A stretch of 64,000 nucleotides of DNA from Bacteroidota bacterium (lineage in GTDB: Bacteria; Bacteroidota; Bacteroidia; B-17B0; Aurantibacillaceae), in the NCBI GenBank assembly GCA_016711805.1, contig JADJSH010000037.1, forward strand, positions 124,001 through 188,000, given 5' to 3'. The notes under the pieces were generated by a model that saw nothing but the letters and a program-made list of their open reading frames with translations, had not been told where the DNA came from and made no database searches. Of the stretch, positions 25,404 through 34,424 are shown piece after piece (position 1 is the first letter of the stretch; the number at the start of each line of letters is the position of its first letter). Position numbers and translations under genes: made by a program.

Positions 25404-26993
25404 ATGAATACAACATTAGCTTCTAAAGCTGAAACTAAAATAACAGATATGAACTCGAAATTATCTTTACTAGAAGAAAAACAGGCTGAAGCACTTTTAG
25501 GTGGCGGACAAAAACGTATAGATTCTCAACATAAAAAAGGAAAGTTAACCGCTCGTGAGCGTTTACATTTTTTATTAGACGAAGGTAGTTTTGAAGAAAT
25601 AGGCATGTTTGTGACTCACCGTTCAACAGAGTTTGGATTGGACAGAGAAAAATATTTAGGTGACGGTGTTGTTACTGGATACGGAACCGTAAACGGAAGA
25701 CTGATTTATGTATTCTCTCAAGACTTCACCGTTTTTGGTGGTTCATTATCAGAAACACATGCCGAAAAAATTTGCCGTATTATGGATTTAGCCATGCAAA
25801 ATGGCGCTCCGTTAATTGGTTTAAATGATAGTGGTGGAGCTCGTATTCAAGAAGGAGTAGTTTCTTTAGGTGGTTACGCCGATATTTTTTATAAAAACAC
25901 CATGGCATCGGGAGTGATTCCTCAGCTATCTGCTATTATGGGGCCATGTGCTGGTGGTGCTGTTTACAGTCCTGCTATTACCGATTTTATTATGATGGTT
26001 GAGAATACAAGCTACATGTTTGTAACTGGACCTAACGTTGTGAAAACTGTAACGCATGAAGAAGTAACTTCTGAAGAATTAGGTGGAGCATCGGCTCACT
26101 CTATGAAATCGGGTGTTACCCATTTTTCTTGTGCCAACGAAATTGAATGTATTAATAACATCAAAGCTTTATTAAGCTACATGCCTCAAAACTGTGAGGA
26201 TGACGCTCCAAGCGTTCCATACGAAAGTAATGGCAATGAAAAACGTCCAGCTTTAAATACAATTATTCCTGATAACGCTAACCAACCTTACGATATCAGA
26301 GAAGTGATTGAAGGTGTGATTGATGATGGAACTTTTTTAGAAGTGCATAAAAACTATGCAGAAAACATTGTTGTGGGTTTTGCACGCTTAGCAGGTAAGA
26401 GTATTGGTATTGTTGCTAATCAACCAGCATTTTTAGCAGGTGTGTTAGATAACAACTGTTCTACCAAGGCAGCGCGTTTTGTGCGTTTCTGCGATTGCTT
26501 TAATATTCCATTATTAGTATTTGAAGATGTACCAGGATTTTTACCAGGTACAGATCAAGAATGGCATGGTATCATTAACAATGGCGCTAAACTATTGTAT
26601 GCATTTTGTGAAGCAACTGTTCCAAGAATTACAGTTATTACTCGTAAGGCTTATGGTGGTGCTTATGATGTCATGAACAGTAAACACATTGGTGCTGACA
26701 TGAACTACGCTTGGCCAAGTGCAGAAATTGCTGTAATGGGTGCCAAAGGTGCAGCTGAAATTATTTTCAAAACTGAAATTGCAGCAGCAGCAGATCCAGC
26801 CGCAAAATTATTAGAAAAAGAAAAAGAATATATTGAGCATTTTGCAAATCCATACCGTGCAGCAGAAAGAGGTTATGTGGATGAAGTGATTAAGCCAGAA
26901 GATACTCGCGAAAAATTAATTCGTGCGTTTAAAATGTTAGAAAACAAAGCGGCAAAATTACCTAAGAAAAAACACGGTAATATTCCTTTGTAA
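25404..26993 (+). CDS. Acyl-CoA carboxylase beta (carboxyltransferase) subunit, probably propionyl-CoA
   Basis: A 529-residue biotin-dependent carboxyltransferase. It carries the family's DSGGARIQEG motif and the glycine-rich GPCAGGAVYSPA acyl-CoA pocket. In the C-terminal half are VFEDVPGFLPG, KAYGGAYDVMNSK and the ending PKKKHGNIPL. It transfers carboxyl from biotin to propionyl-CoA or a similar short acyl-CoA, giving methylmalonyl-CoA. No biotin carboxylase or biotin carrier gene is adjacent, so its partners must be elsewhere. The following HAD gene starts 1 base after its stop. Confidence 0.9.
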   Translation: MNTTLASKAETKITDMNSKLSLLEEKQAEALLGGGQKRIDSQHKKGKLTARERLHFLLDEGSFEEIGMFVTHRSTEFGLDREKYLGDGVVTGYGTVNGRLIYVFSQDFTVFGGSLSETHAEKICRIMDLAMQNGAPLIGLNDSGGARIQEGVVSLGGYADIFYKNTMASGVIPQLSAIMGPCAGGAVYSPAITDFIMMVENTSYMFVTGPNVVKTVTHEEVTSEELGGASAHSMKSGVTHFSCANEIECINNIKALLSYMPQNCEDDAPSVPYESNGNEKRPALNTIIPDNANQPYDIREVIEGVIDDGTFLEVHKNYAENIVVGFARLAGKSIGIVANQPAFLAGVLDNNCSTKAARFVRFCDCFNIPLLVFEDVPGFLPGTDQEWHGIINNGAKLLYAFCEATVPRITVITRKAYGGAYDVMNSKHIGADMNYAWPSAEIAVMGAKGAAEIIFKTEIAAAADPAAKLLEKEKEYIEHFANPYRAAERGYVDEVIKPEDTREKLIRAFKMLENKAAKLPKKKHGNIPL

Positions 26994-26994
26994 A

Positions 26995-27642
26995 ATGAAT
27001 TTTAAATCAATAGTCTTTGATTTGGATGGCACTATTAGCGATCCAAGTATTGGTTATTTAAATGGGATAAATTACGCTTTAAAAAGTCTCAATAAAGAAA
27101 TTTATAATAAAGAAGATTACAAAGATTATTTAGGAACTCCTTTACGCATTTCATTTAAAACTCATTTTTTTAAATCTGATTCTGATTTAGTTGAAGATGC
27201 TATGATATTGTTTAGAAAATATTATGGCGAAAAAGGAAAATATGAAAATGTGTTATATGATGGAATTTCTGAACTTATAAAAAACCTAAGTTCGAAATAT
27301 GACTTATATATTCTAACTAATAAAACGCATCCGTTTGCTATAGACATTGTTCACTATTTTAATTTATCACCCTATTTTAAAGGTGTTTATGGCATCGTAC
27401 CAAACTCAAACGACAGTAAGGCTGATATTGCTAAACACTTAAATGAATCCATATTTGCAAATCCAAATGAAGTGTTAATGATTGGAGACACGATTCACGA
27501 TATTACATGCGCTAAGGATGCAAATTGGAAATCATGTTTTGTATCATATGGATTTGGAAAAAAAGCAGATTTAACTAATGCTATGCCAGATAAAATAGTT
27601 GAGACTGTTGCAGAGCTAAAAATTTATTTAACTTGTGCATAG
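26995..27642 (+). CDS. HAD-superfamily phosphatase (phosphoglycolate phosphatase-like)
   Basis: A 215-residue cytoplasmic hydrolase with motif I FDLDGT (Asp9 and Asp11), motif II ILTNKT, and the final acidic motif MIGDTIHDI. A helical cap lies between about residues 15 and 85. The substrate is unknown. It follows the carboxylase by one base and overlaps the Kdo transferase start by 8 bases. A link with Kdo metabolism (KdsC is also a HAD phosphatase) is possible but not shown. Confidence 0.8.
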   Translation: MNFKSIVFDLDGTISDPSIGYLNGINYALKSLNKEIYNKEDYKDYLGTPLRISFKTHFFKSDSDLVEDAMILFRKYYGEKGKYENVLYDGISELIKNLSSKYDLYILTNKTHPFAIDIVHYFNLSPYFKGVYGIVPNSNDSKADIAKHLNESIFANPNEVLMIGDTIHDITCAKDANWKSCFVSYGFGKKADLTNAMPDKIVETVAELKIYLTCA

Positions 27643-28918
27643 CATATTATATCATATTGCATTAGGTATATATCACTTAATTATCTTTACACTTTACCCC
27701 TTTTACCCAAAAGCAAAACAATACATACTAGGCAGAAAAAATTGGAAAGAGAAACTAAATGGCATTAATTTTAAAGATTGTGACTGGATTTGGGTTCATT
27801 TTAGTTCTTTTGGCGAGTATCAAGACGGAAAGTTTTCTGTAAACAAATTAAAGGAAGAATTTCCAGCTACTAAATTTCTATATACCTTTCATTCACCTTC
27901 TGGTTATGAAGCTCTTAAAAATAAAAATGAAGCAGATTACTTATGCTATATTCCTTTTGATTACAAATACAATGCTGAATATTTTATAAAAACAATAAAT
28001 CCAAAATGTATTATCTTTTGTAGAAATGATATTTGGTATAACTACATAAAATTCGCAAAAAAAAAAGAAATTCCAGTCATTCATTTATCAACGCTAATAG
28101 GTATAAATTCAGGGTTTTTAAAATTTCCGCAAATTTGGCATTACAAAAAAGCATTCTGCCTTTTTGATTTACTACTAACGCAAAATATTTCTACAAAAAA
28201 CATCTTGGAAAACATTTTCAATGCCAAAAATGCAGTATTAATAGGTAATACGAGAATTGATAGTATATTCGACCGATTCGAAAAAAACACGCAATATCCT
28301 AAAATAAAAAAATTTATTGGATCCGAATTTTGTATTGTTGGAGGAAGCTTATTAAAAAAAGATATTGAGAATTTGACATACGCATATCACAAGCTCAAAA
28401 CTAAACGAATAAAATGGATAATTATTCCACATGAAATAAATAATTTATCATTTATCATGTCAAACCTTTCAAAAGATAAGATTCTGTTATACTCAGAAAT
28501 TGATCAAATGAAAAATTCGCACGAAATATTAATTGTAGATTGTGTTGGAATACTTATGGATCTCTATCAATATGCTAACTTAACATACATGGGCGGAGGG
28601 TTTAATAAAATAGGCATACACAACATCCTGGAACCTTGTATGCACGGCAATAAAATTATCATAGGTCCTAATCATAGAAATTATCCTGAAGCAATAGACC
28701 TCATAAATTTAAACATCTGCGAAGTTATAAAAGATAAAAAAGAACTTTATCAAAAAATAGACATGAGATACGAAGGGCGGGATGAATCGCTAAAAGATTC
28801 AAAAAAGGCTAAGCATTATGTGTCGTCGAAAAGAGGTGCTAGCGCAGAAAGTATAATTGAGATAAAAACGCTATTACTTAAAAAAAACGTTCTTAAACAT
28901 ACTCCTATTTCTGAATAA
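27635..28918 (+). CDS. waaA: 3-deoxy-D-manno-octulosonic acid (Kdo) transferase
   Basis: A 427-residue glycosyltransferase that adds Kdo to lipid A precursors at the inner membrane. An N-terminal membrane segment (about 5-24) is followed by FSSFGEYQDG with the catalytic Glu61. Next come CRNDIWYN, the fold's second half with GNTRIDSIFDR, and the binding motif YMGGGFNKIGIHNILEP (about 318-334). The start is GTG at 27635, overlapping the HAD gene by 8 bases. The last 45 bases overlap the convergent cytidylyltransferase gene. Confidence 0.88.
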   Translation: MHSILYHIALGIYHLIIFTLYPFYPKAKQYILGRKNWKEKLNGINFKDCDWIWVHFSSFGEYQDGKFSVNKLKEEFPATKFLYTFHSPSGYEALKNKNEADYLCYIPFDYKYNAEYFIKTINPKCIIFCRNDIWYNYIKFAKKKEIPVIHLSTLIGINSGFLKFPQIWHYKKAFCLFDLLLTQNISTKNILENIFNAKNAVLIGNTRIDSIFDRFEKNTQYPKIKKFIGSEFCIVGGSLLKKDIENLTYAYHKLKTKRIKWIIIPHEINNLSFIMSNLSKDKILLYSEIDQMKNSHEILIVDCVGILMDLYQYANLTYMGGGFNKIGIHNILEPCMHGNKIIIGPNHRNYPEAIDLINLNICEVIKDKKELYQKIDMRYEGRDESLKDSKKAKHYVSSKRGASAESIIEIKTLLLKKNVLKHTPISE

Positions 28919-29563
28919 CAATTCCGCTAACTTAAAATCATCTTCATAATCTATATCAATACTTTCTAGTTCGTTCATCTCATAAAACTTAGGATGTAAT
29001 CCAATTCTACTTTTAGTTTTACTAAATATTGTCTTGGAAAACAAAAAAATATTAGAATTCTCTTTAAAAATCGGCTTCATATTTTGAGTCATTTCCATTT
29101 TTCCTAAATGGTGATTTATCGAGTTTCCAGATTCATCATACAAACGAGCTTGAACTTTATCTACTGTAAATAATGAATCAAATTCTAATAATGAATGAAA
29201 GTATAGTGAAATGGCATTATTAATTGTTTCTACAGTTAATAATGGATTGGTACTGTGCGTTTGCAAAATATGCTCATTCTTAGCATATACAATATCATGT
29301 TCTATTAATTGATTCATAACAATATGATTACCAAATAATAATTGAGGTCTATGCAATACTATGCAATCAGGAAAATCTTTAGCAATCATCGAAGAAATTA
29401 CTTCACAATCAGTATTAATAATAATATCATCAATGTATTTTGATTTATGCAACGTTTCTAGAACATAATAAAATAATGGTTTACCACAAAATAATCTTAT
29501 GTTTTTTTGTTTTAAACGTTCTGATTCTTTTTTTAAAGGCATTAACGCAGTAATCCTCATCAT
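28874..29563 (-). CDS. Acylneuraminate/CMP-sugar cytidylyltransferase-like protein
   Basis: A 229-residue nucleotidyltransferase of the CMP-NeuAc/CMP-Kdo synthetase fold. It has the N-terminal nucleotide-binding loop MPLKKESERLKQKN (8-21), then GKPLFYYVLE, a strand ending DDIIINTD, and LQTHSTNPLL. It activates a sugar acid with CTP. It looks nearer to NeuA/PseF-like proteins than to KdsB, but the substrate is not certain. The 3' end overlaps the Kdo transferase gene by 45 bases in the opposite direction. Two ATGs (29563 and 29560) are equally possible. Confidence 0.78.
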   Translation of the reverse strand: MMRITALMPLKKESERLKQKNIRLFCGKPLFYYVLETLHKSKYIDDIIINTDCEVISSMIAKDFPDCIVLHRPQLLFGNHIVMNQLIEHDIVYAKNEHILQTHSTNPLLTVETINNAISLYFHSLLEFDSLFTVDKVQARLYDESGNSINHHLGKMEMTQNMKPIFKENSNIFLFSKTIFSKTKSRIGLHPKFYEMNELESIDIDYEDDFKLAELLFRNRSMFKNVFFK

Positions 29564-29600
29564 AATTTTTATTTAAATATAAATATTTTACAGTAAATTG

Positions 29601-29608
29601 TATATTTG
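29601..29608 (+). promoter_or_regulatory. Putative -7 element (TATATTTG) close to the next start
   Basis: The motif matches TAnnTTTG but ends only 3 bases before the ATG at 29612. If it works, the transcript would be leaderless or the true start would be further downstream. Confidence 0.3.
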
Positions 29609-29611
29609 TGC

Positions 29612-30358
29612 ATGTTTTTTACTGCAGCTCTATTAATTGGTTTATGTATTATCTGTCTTATTATGACAGTGATATCGCTAATTTTTGGAATCATCGCTTT
29701 CGCTAACAATAAACAAGGCAAATATATTTGGCTGACAACATTTTTGTGCTCTATCATAGGTTTAGTGATTTGCATATTTACTTTCGTTAGAAAAACAGTA
29801 AATGCCGTTGAGAATTTTAGTGAAAATGCCTTTGGACAATTAGAAAATTTTGGCGACAGTTTATCAAAGCTAGAAAGTATTGATACACATCAAGCAAATG
29901 GCACATCCGAACAGATTACTTTATTAAAAAGTTACTTGTCTGAAAATGTTGTAGGAAATGAACCAGAACAATTTTATACTTATTTAGGGTTTAGAGATTA
30001 TTATCGTTTTCCATTGCGTTTTCCTTATTCTATTCATTGCTTAGATACTCCAGATAATGGTGAATTATATAATGAGGCAAATGTTGGTCGCTTTGATGAA
30101 AATGATAATGGCGAAATTTATTCGGGTATTAGTAATATTCATAAAATAGCTTTTGATAAGAATTTTTTATTGATAGAACAAGCTGTGACATCTACTCGCA
30201 CAGATAAAATTATTCATCATTACATTCTTTATAGTTTAGATACTGAAAAGAAAGAAGAGTTTCCTTCATTAACTAAGTTAATTCAATTAGCTAAAGAAAA
30301 AGGGTATACTGGTTCTGATACTTTAATGACTATGGAACAATACAGTCGTTTGTTTTAA
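29612..30358 (+). CDS. Conserved membrane protein with extracytoplasmic domain, unknown
   Basis: A roughly 248-residue protein. Two membrane helices (about 5-30 and 39-58) precede a soluble domain rich in Asp/Asn/Glu with NGEIYSG and a run of beta strands. No catalytic motif is seen. I use ATG 29612. The TTG at 29606 is in frame but part of the putative promoter. It stands divergent from the cytidylyltransferase and 23 bases before the next plus-strand gene. Confidence 0.6.
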   Translation: MFFTAALLIGLCIICLIMTVISLIFGIIAFANNKQGKYIWLTTFLCSIIGLVICIFTFVRKTVNAVENFSENAFGQLENFGDSLSKLESIDTHQANGTSEQITLLKSYLSENVVGNEPEQFYTYLGFRDYYRFPLRFPYSIHCLDTPDNGELYNEANVGRFDENDNGEIYSGISNIHKIAFDKNFLLIEQAVTSTRTDKIIHHYILYSLDTEKKEEFPSLTKLIQLAKEKGYTGSDTLMTMEQYSRLF

Positions 30359-30381
30359 TTTTTTCGCTATCTTAGTGATAG

Positions 30382-31398
30382 ATGAATTTCTCTTTTCCAT
30401 ACTTATTTCTCTTTCTGTTTTTAACGACAAAGCTATTTTGTCAGGATGTGCTTGTAAAAAGGGATAGCTCCAAAATACAAGTAAAATTGATTGAGGTAAG
30501 AACCAACGAATTAAAATACAAGTTATTTAGCTATCAAGATGGTCCTAATATTATTATAAGTAAAAAGGATGTAGCTTACGTTATTTATTCAAATGGAGTA
30601 AAAGAAATATTTAATATTTCAAACACCCCTGAAATCGAACAAGTCGATTCTTTTTACATAGTCAAACCTATTAAAGGAGATACAACAGTAACTAGAAAAT
30701 ATAAAGAACCTGTATTAGGTGACTACATTAAATTTAATGTGCAATTAGGAGTTATGATGCAAAGTTCATCATCAAATTATACAAGACGAGAGCCTTCTCC
30801 ATCACACACATCAGAAGAATCATATACATCATCAAGTAATAAATATCTATATAATTATAACATAGGCTTTAGTTTCTTGTTTGGTAAAAGCCCTTATGTA
30901 AAACACGTGATTGGTGTAAATTATTTACGCTCCACTGGAGAATACGATTATAGTTCTGGGTCTATTGGTTCTAATGACGGTGTATACATAAACTATTTAC
31001 AAAATTACCACTATGTATCAAAAATAGATTTCGTTAATGTCGTAACCGGATTACGATTTAAAACAATAAAACGATTATATATTGAGCCACTTGTTTCAAT
31101 TAATATTGCAGCTAACTCAGATGTAAGATACAGCGGAACCGATACGAGAAAATACATTTCAGGAGGTCCAACGCCGTACATATACAAAATAGAAACCGAA
31201 TATTACTCTAATCAAAAAGTAAGTGCTGAACGCTCGGGGCTTACTTCTACTATTTCATTATCTCCAAAAATCTCTTATGACTTCGATTTTAAAAAGCAAA
31301 CATTAGGCGTTTACATTTCATATAATTTAGCCTTTGAATATAGGTTGCCATGGATGATGGCCGGCATCACGTACTACCCTTTCAAAAAATTAAGATAA
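30382..31398 (+). CDS. Outer-membrane beta-barrel protein with N-terminal Bacteroidota surface motif
   Basis: A 338-residue protein with a signal peptide (about 1-21), then a domain with the pattern D-V-x-V-K-R-D-S...I-x-V-K-L-I-E-V and DGPNIIISKKDVAYVIYSNG (27-75). This pattern is found at the start of many Bacteroidota outer-membrane proteins. The remainder (about 110-338) alternates aromatic and polar residues like a barrel and ends in an aromatic strand. Substrate unknown. Its stop abuts the convergent M28 peptidase stop with no gap. Confidence 0.65.
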   Translation: MNFSFPYLFLFLFLTTKLFCQDVLVKRDSSKIQVKLIEVRTNELKYKLFSYQDGPNIIISKKDVAYVIYSNGVKEIFNISNTPEIEQVDSFYIVKPIKGDTTVTRKYKEPVLGDYIKFNVQLGVMMQSSSSNYTRREPSPSHTSEESYTSSSNKYLYNYNIGFSFLFGKSPYVKHVIGVNYLRSTGEYDYSSGSIGSNDGVYINYLQNYHYVSKIDFVNVVTGLRFKTIKRLYIEPLVSINIAANSDVRYSGTDTRKYISGGPTPYIYKIETEYYSNQKVSAERSGLTSTISLSPKISYDFDFKKQTLGVYISYNLAFEYRLPWMMAGITYYPFKKLR

Positions 31399-32547
31399 TT
31401 ACAACTTCGCATTAAACTCAATTAAGAGTTTACACACCTCTAAGTATTTTGAAAGTGGCAACGTTTTTTCAATATCATAAATATCATGATAAGCAGTAAC
31501 ACCACCCATGGTATAAATAAAAAAACTAGGCACTCCCTTTTCGGAAAACCAATAATGATCGCTGTTAGCAGCTTTACCACGTTGTTTAATTTGTTTCAAA
31601 TAATTTTTCTCAACGTTTATTTGGTTTAATTTTTCAAACTGTTCTTTAAACACCGTTGCATTTACTACCATAATACCATCATCGCCTGTTCCCAATAAAT
31701 CTAAATTGGTTAAAAATTTAATTTTTGATAATGGGAAAATAGGATGCTCTGAATAATATTTAGAACCTAACAAGCCAGCCTCTTCTCCACTAAAAAAAAT
31801 AAAAGCTACCGAATATTTTGATGGATGCGTTTTATAATACCTTGCTAAATTCAATAATACACTCACGCCACTAGCATTATCATTAGCGCCTGGAAAATAA
31901 GCTTCCTTTCCCATTGCGCCTAAGTGATCGTAATGAGCAGTAAAGACAATGAAACTATCTGGCTGTTGCGTACCTTTAATAAAGCCACATAAATTCTGGC
32001 ATTTAAAATTGGGAATGAATTTGTTTTTAAAAATAACGTCTATTGTTTTTAATTCATTAGGAAAAGAATCTTTTAATAATTCAATGACTGCATTATCAGA
32101 AATTTGTGTGGCAACTGTATAAGTCAATTTTTTTCTAAGCTTTACTTTAATAGGGAACGGACGCTTACCATCGTTTGCGTCATAAGTTACGCTATCTGTT
32201 TTAAATAACTGAAACCCACCTTTAATCGTTTCGGCAGAAGGATAAATTAAATAATGTTTTCCTGCAACCAATGTCTTGCCATCTAAAACAACCGACATGG
32301 AAGAAGGAAATGTATTTACAGGAAATTCATAACACTGAGAATATGATTTTTCGAATTTAGAAAGTCCGATTGTTTTTAATTCTTTTGAAATATAGGAAGC
32401 CGCTTTATTAACGCCATCATTCACGTAACCTCTTCCCAATAATTCTTTAGAGGTAAGTTTTTTAATGACTTGACGTGCATATATTGTATCCTGACTGTAG
32501 GAATTTACAAAGATAAAGGATAGTAAAATGAAAATAATTTGTTTCAT
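31399..32547 (-). CDS. Secreted M28-family aminopeptidase-like zinc peptidase
   Basis: A 382-residue protein with a signal peptide (MKQIIFILLSFIFVNSYSQ) and a catalytic domain. Its metal ligands can be read off: the HYDHLG segment (His205/His208), GANDNASG (Asp223), the GEEAGLLGS pair (Glu255-Glu256), LTNLDLLG and a final AYHDIYD His. M28 enzymes remove N-terminal residues or act as glutaminyl cyclase relatives. It should work in the periplasm or outside the cell. Confidence 0.88.
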   Translation of the reverse strand: MKQIIFILLSFIFVNSYSQDTIYARQVIKKLTSKELLGRGYVNDGVNKAASYISKELKTIGLSKFEKSYSQCYEFPVNTFPSSMSVVLDGKTLVAGKHYLIYPSAETIKGGFQLFKTDSVTYDANDGKRPFPIKVKLRKKLTYTVATQISDNAVIELLKDSFPNELKTIDVIFKNKFIPNFKCQNLCGFIKGTQQPDSFIVFTAHYDHLGAMGKEAYFPGANDNASGVSVLLNLARYYKTHPSKYSVAFIFFSGEEAGLLGSKYYSEHPIFPLSKIKFLTNLDLLGTGDDGIMVVNATVFKEQFEKLNQINVEKNYLKQIKQRGKAANSDHYWFSEKGVPSFFIYTMGGVTAYHDIYDIEKTLPLSKYLEVCKLLIEFNAKL

Positions 32548-32567
32548 ATAGTTCTGAAATGGCTTCT

Positions 32568-32608
32568 ACTCCGCTCAGCCTGACAAGTATTGTCCCCCTG
32601 AGCGGAGT
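32568..32608. repeat. GC-rich inverted repeat (dispersed-type) with terminator potential
   Basis: The arms ACTCCGCTCAG and CTGAGCGGAGT are perfect over 11 bp around a 19-base loop. It lies between two minus-strand genes. CTGAGCGGAGTCGAAG-type sequences are commonly seen repeated in Bacteroidota genomes (recall), so this is probably a repeat copy that may also act as a terminator for the 32616 gene. Confidence 0.6.
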
Positions 32609-32615
32609 CGAAGGG

Positions 32616-33224
32616 CTAAGAAAAACGTTTTTGTGCTAATGCAAATAAATTTTTAACTACTTCGCTATCTTCTTTCCATTCGTAAATAGATGTTAAGCCT
32701 TTTAAATAACTCATCATTTCATCAAGTGAATTAACACTATTCATTTGCTCAACGGCAATATTATACTCAGTTGCATTAGAAGCAAATAACTCATTGATAA
32801 ATCTAAACTTGTCATTAATATTAATAGCTATTTTTGGAAGTTCTTTTACTTGAGGTTTAACTTCCACAACAGGCTCAATTACTTTTTCAACAACAGGCGC
32901 TTTAACTTCTTCTATTGGTTTCGCCTCTTCTGTAACTGGTGTAACAGCAACCACTTGTTCTTTAATTGGTTCCACAATCGCTGCTTTTTCTTCAGCAGTT
33001 GGAACATTCATTAATTTTAAGTGCAAATTCAAATCTGGCGAAACATCTTTTTGTTCTTTTAATACTAAATAAGCAGAAACCAGCTTATTACTGTGGTAAA
33101 TCGCAGAATGCAATTGCTCAGTATATTGCGTACTTGGCGACGGATGTTTTTCAAATTTCTCGATAGTTGCTTTAAGTTCTCCTAACGATGAATAAAGTTG
33201 TTTCAGTAAAATATCCGTTTGCAT
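32616..33224 (-). CDS. Conserved cytoplasmic protein with Pro/Val/Glu-rich middle, unknown
   Basis: A 202-residue protein without signal peptide. Helices (about 1-65) are followed by a low-complexity stretch of Pro-Val-Glu-Lys units (about 80-130) and a helical C-terminal domain with NDKFRFINELFASNATEYN. That C-terminal pattern recurs in Bacteroidota proteins of unknown function. It diverges from tdk with 84 bases between. Confidence 0.6.
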   Translation of the reverse strand: MQTDILLKQLYSSLGELKATIEKFEKHPSPSTQYTEQLHSAIYHSNKLVSAYLVLKEQKDVSPDLNLHLKLMNVPTAEEKAAIVEPIKEQVVAVTPVTEEAKPIEEVKAPVVEKVIEPVVEVKPQVKELPKIAININDKFRFINELFASNATEYNIAVEQMNSVNSLDEMMSYLKGLTSIYEWKEDSEVVKNLFALAQKRFS

Positions 33225-33308
33225 AATGTGAATAATTAAAGATTAAAAATACTGCATTTTATGGATACTTAGTTTATTTTTAGATTTTGTTATCAATATA
33301 TAATAAAC

Positions 33309-33890
33309 ATGTTTTTAGAAAACATTAAACATAGCACAGGCCGAAAAGGTTGGATTGAGGTAGTTTGCGGCTCCATGTTTTCTGGTAAAACGGAGGAATT
33401 AATTCGTCGTTTAAAACGCGCGCAATTTGCTAAACAAAAAGTAGAAATTTTTAAACCACAAATCGATACGCGCTACCACGAAGAAAAAGTCGTGTCTCAT
33501 CAAGGTAACGAAATTCATAGTACACCCGTTCCATCAAGTTCTAACATTTTATTATTAGCTAATGATGTAGATGTGGTAGGCATTGATGAGGCGCAGTTTT
33601 TTGATATGGAACTCGTAAACGTTTGCAATCAATTAGCAGATAGTGGCGTACGTGTTATTATTGCGGGATTAGATATGGATTTTAAAGGTAAACCCTTTGG
33701 ACCAATGCCTGGTTTATTAGCTGTAGCTGAGTACGTAACTAAAGTTCACGCTATTTGCATGCACTGTGGAAGTTTAGCCCATATATCTCATCGCACCACA
33801 GCCGAAACGAGTTTAGTGCTTTTAGGCGAAACAGATAGCTACGAACCATTATGCAGAGATTGCTACAATGAAGCTAATACGGAAAAATAA
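33309..33890 (+). CDS. tdk: Thymidine kinase
   Basis: A 193-residue type II thymidine kinase that phosphorylates thymidine (and dU) in the salvage pathway. The P-loop GSMFSGKTEEL is at 21-31, the Walker B/DEAQFF motif at about 94-99, and the zinc-binding cysteines in CMHCG (about 154-158) and CRDC (about 183-186). The length is normal. Its stop abuts the GNAT gene stop in convergent orientation. Confidence 0.95.
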   Translation: MFLENIKHSTGRKGWIEVVCGSMFSGKTEELIRRLKRAQFAKQKVEIFKPQIDTRYHEEKVVSHQGNEIHSTPVPSSSNILLLANDVDVVGIDEAQFFDMELVNVCNQLADSGVRVIIAGLDMDFKGKPFGPMPGLLAVAEYVTKVHAICMHCGSLAHISHRTTAETSLVLLGETDSYEPLCRDCYNEANTEK

Positions 33891-34424
33891 TTAGCTATTC
33901 TGCCAATCGCCTTTTTTAATCTCGTAAACGAAATTTAGTTTACTTTCTTCTCCGTAATATTTCACTTCTATTTCGTCAATTTTAGAAGCACCCAATCTTT
34001 CAATGGCTTTTTGAGAACGTACATTATTAGCTCCAATATGAAAGATAACAGAGTCAACAAATTGAAAAGCATATTGAATCATTAATTTTTTTAAGGCTGG
34101 ATTGTATTTGCTTCCCCAATGACTGCGAGCTAAAAATGTGTAGCCAATTAAAACAGATTTATTTTCAGCATTATAATCATAAAATCTTGAGCTACCAATT
34201 GCCTCACCCGTTTGTTTATCAAACACCAAAAATGCTCCTCCCGATTCGATAGCTCCTTTAAAAAACGTTTCAAATACTTCTCTCTTGTAACGATCTTTAT
34301 TTGGATGCTGTTCCCAAATTAATGGGTCGGAAGCAATACTATATAGAACCTCAAAATCGTTTTTGTTAAGCGGTACAATTTTAACAAATTCGTTTTCGAG
34401 TGTTGGTTGTATATTAACTTTCAT
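33891..34424 (-). CDS. GNAT-family N-acetyltransferase (RimJ/RimL-like)
   Basis: A roughly 177-residue protein with the GNAT fold: a strand with LVFDKQTGEAIGSSRFYDY, a beta strand IGYTFLARSHWGSKYNPALK, and NNVRSQKAIERLGASK, the conserved acetyl-CoA-binding and substrate loop. The substrate is unknown. I chose the ATG at 34424, which overlaps the upstream stop as ATGA. The longer frame from 34445 lies inside the previous gene. Confidence 0.8.
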   Translation of the reverse strand: MKVNIQPTLENEFVKIVPLNKNDFEVLYSIASDPLIWEQHPNKDRYKREVFETFFKGAIESGGAFLVFDKQTGEAIGSSRFYDYNAENKSVLIGYTFLARSHWGSKYNPALKKLMIQYAFQFVDSVIFHIGANNVRSQKAIERLGASKIDEIEVKYYGEESKLNFVYEIKKGDWQNS

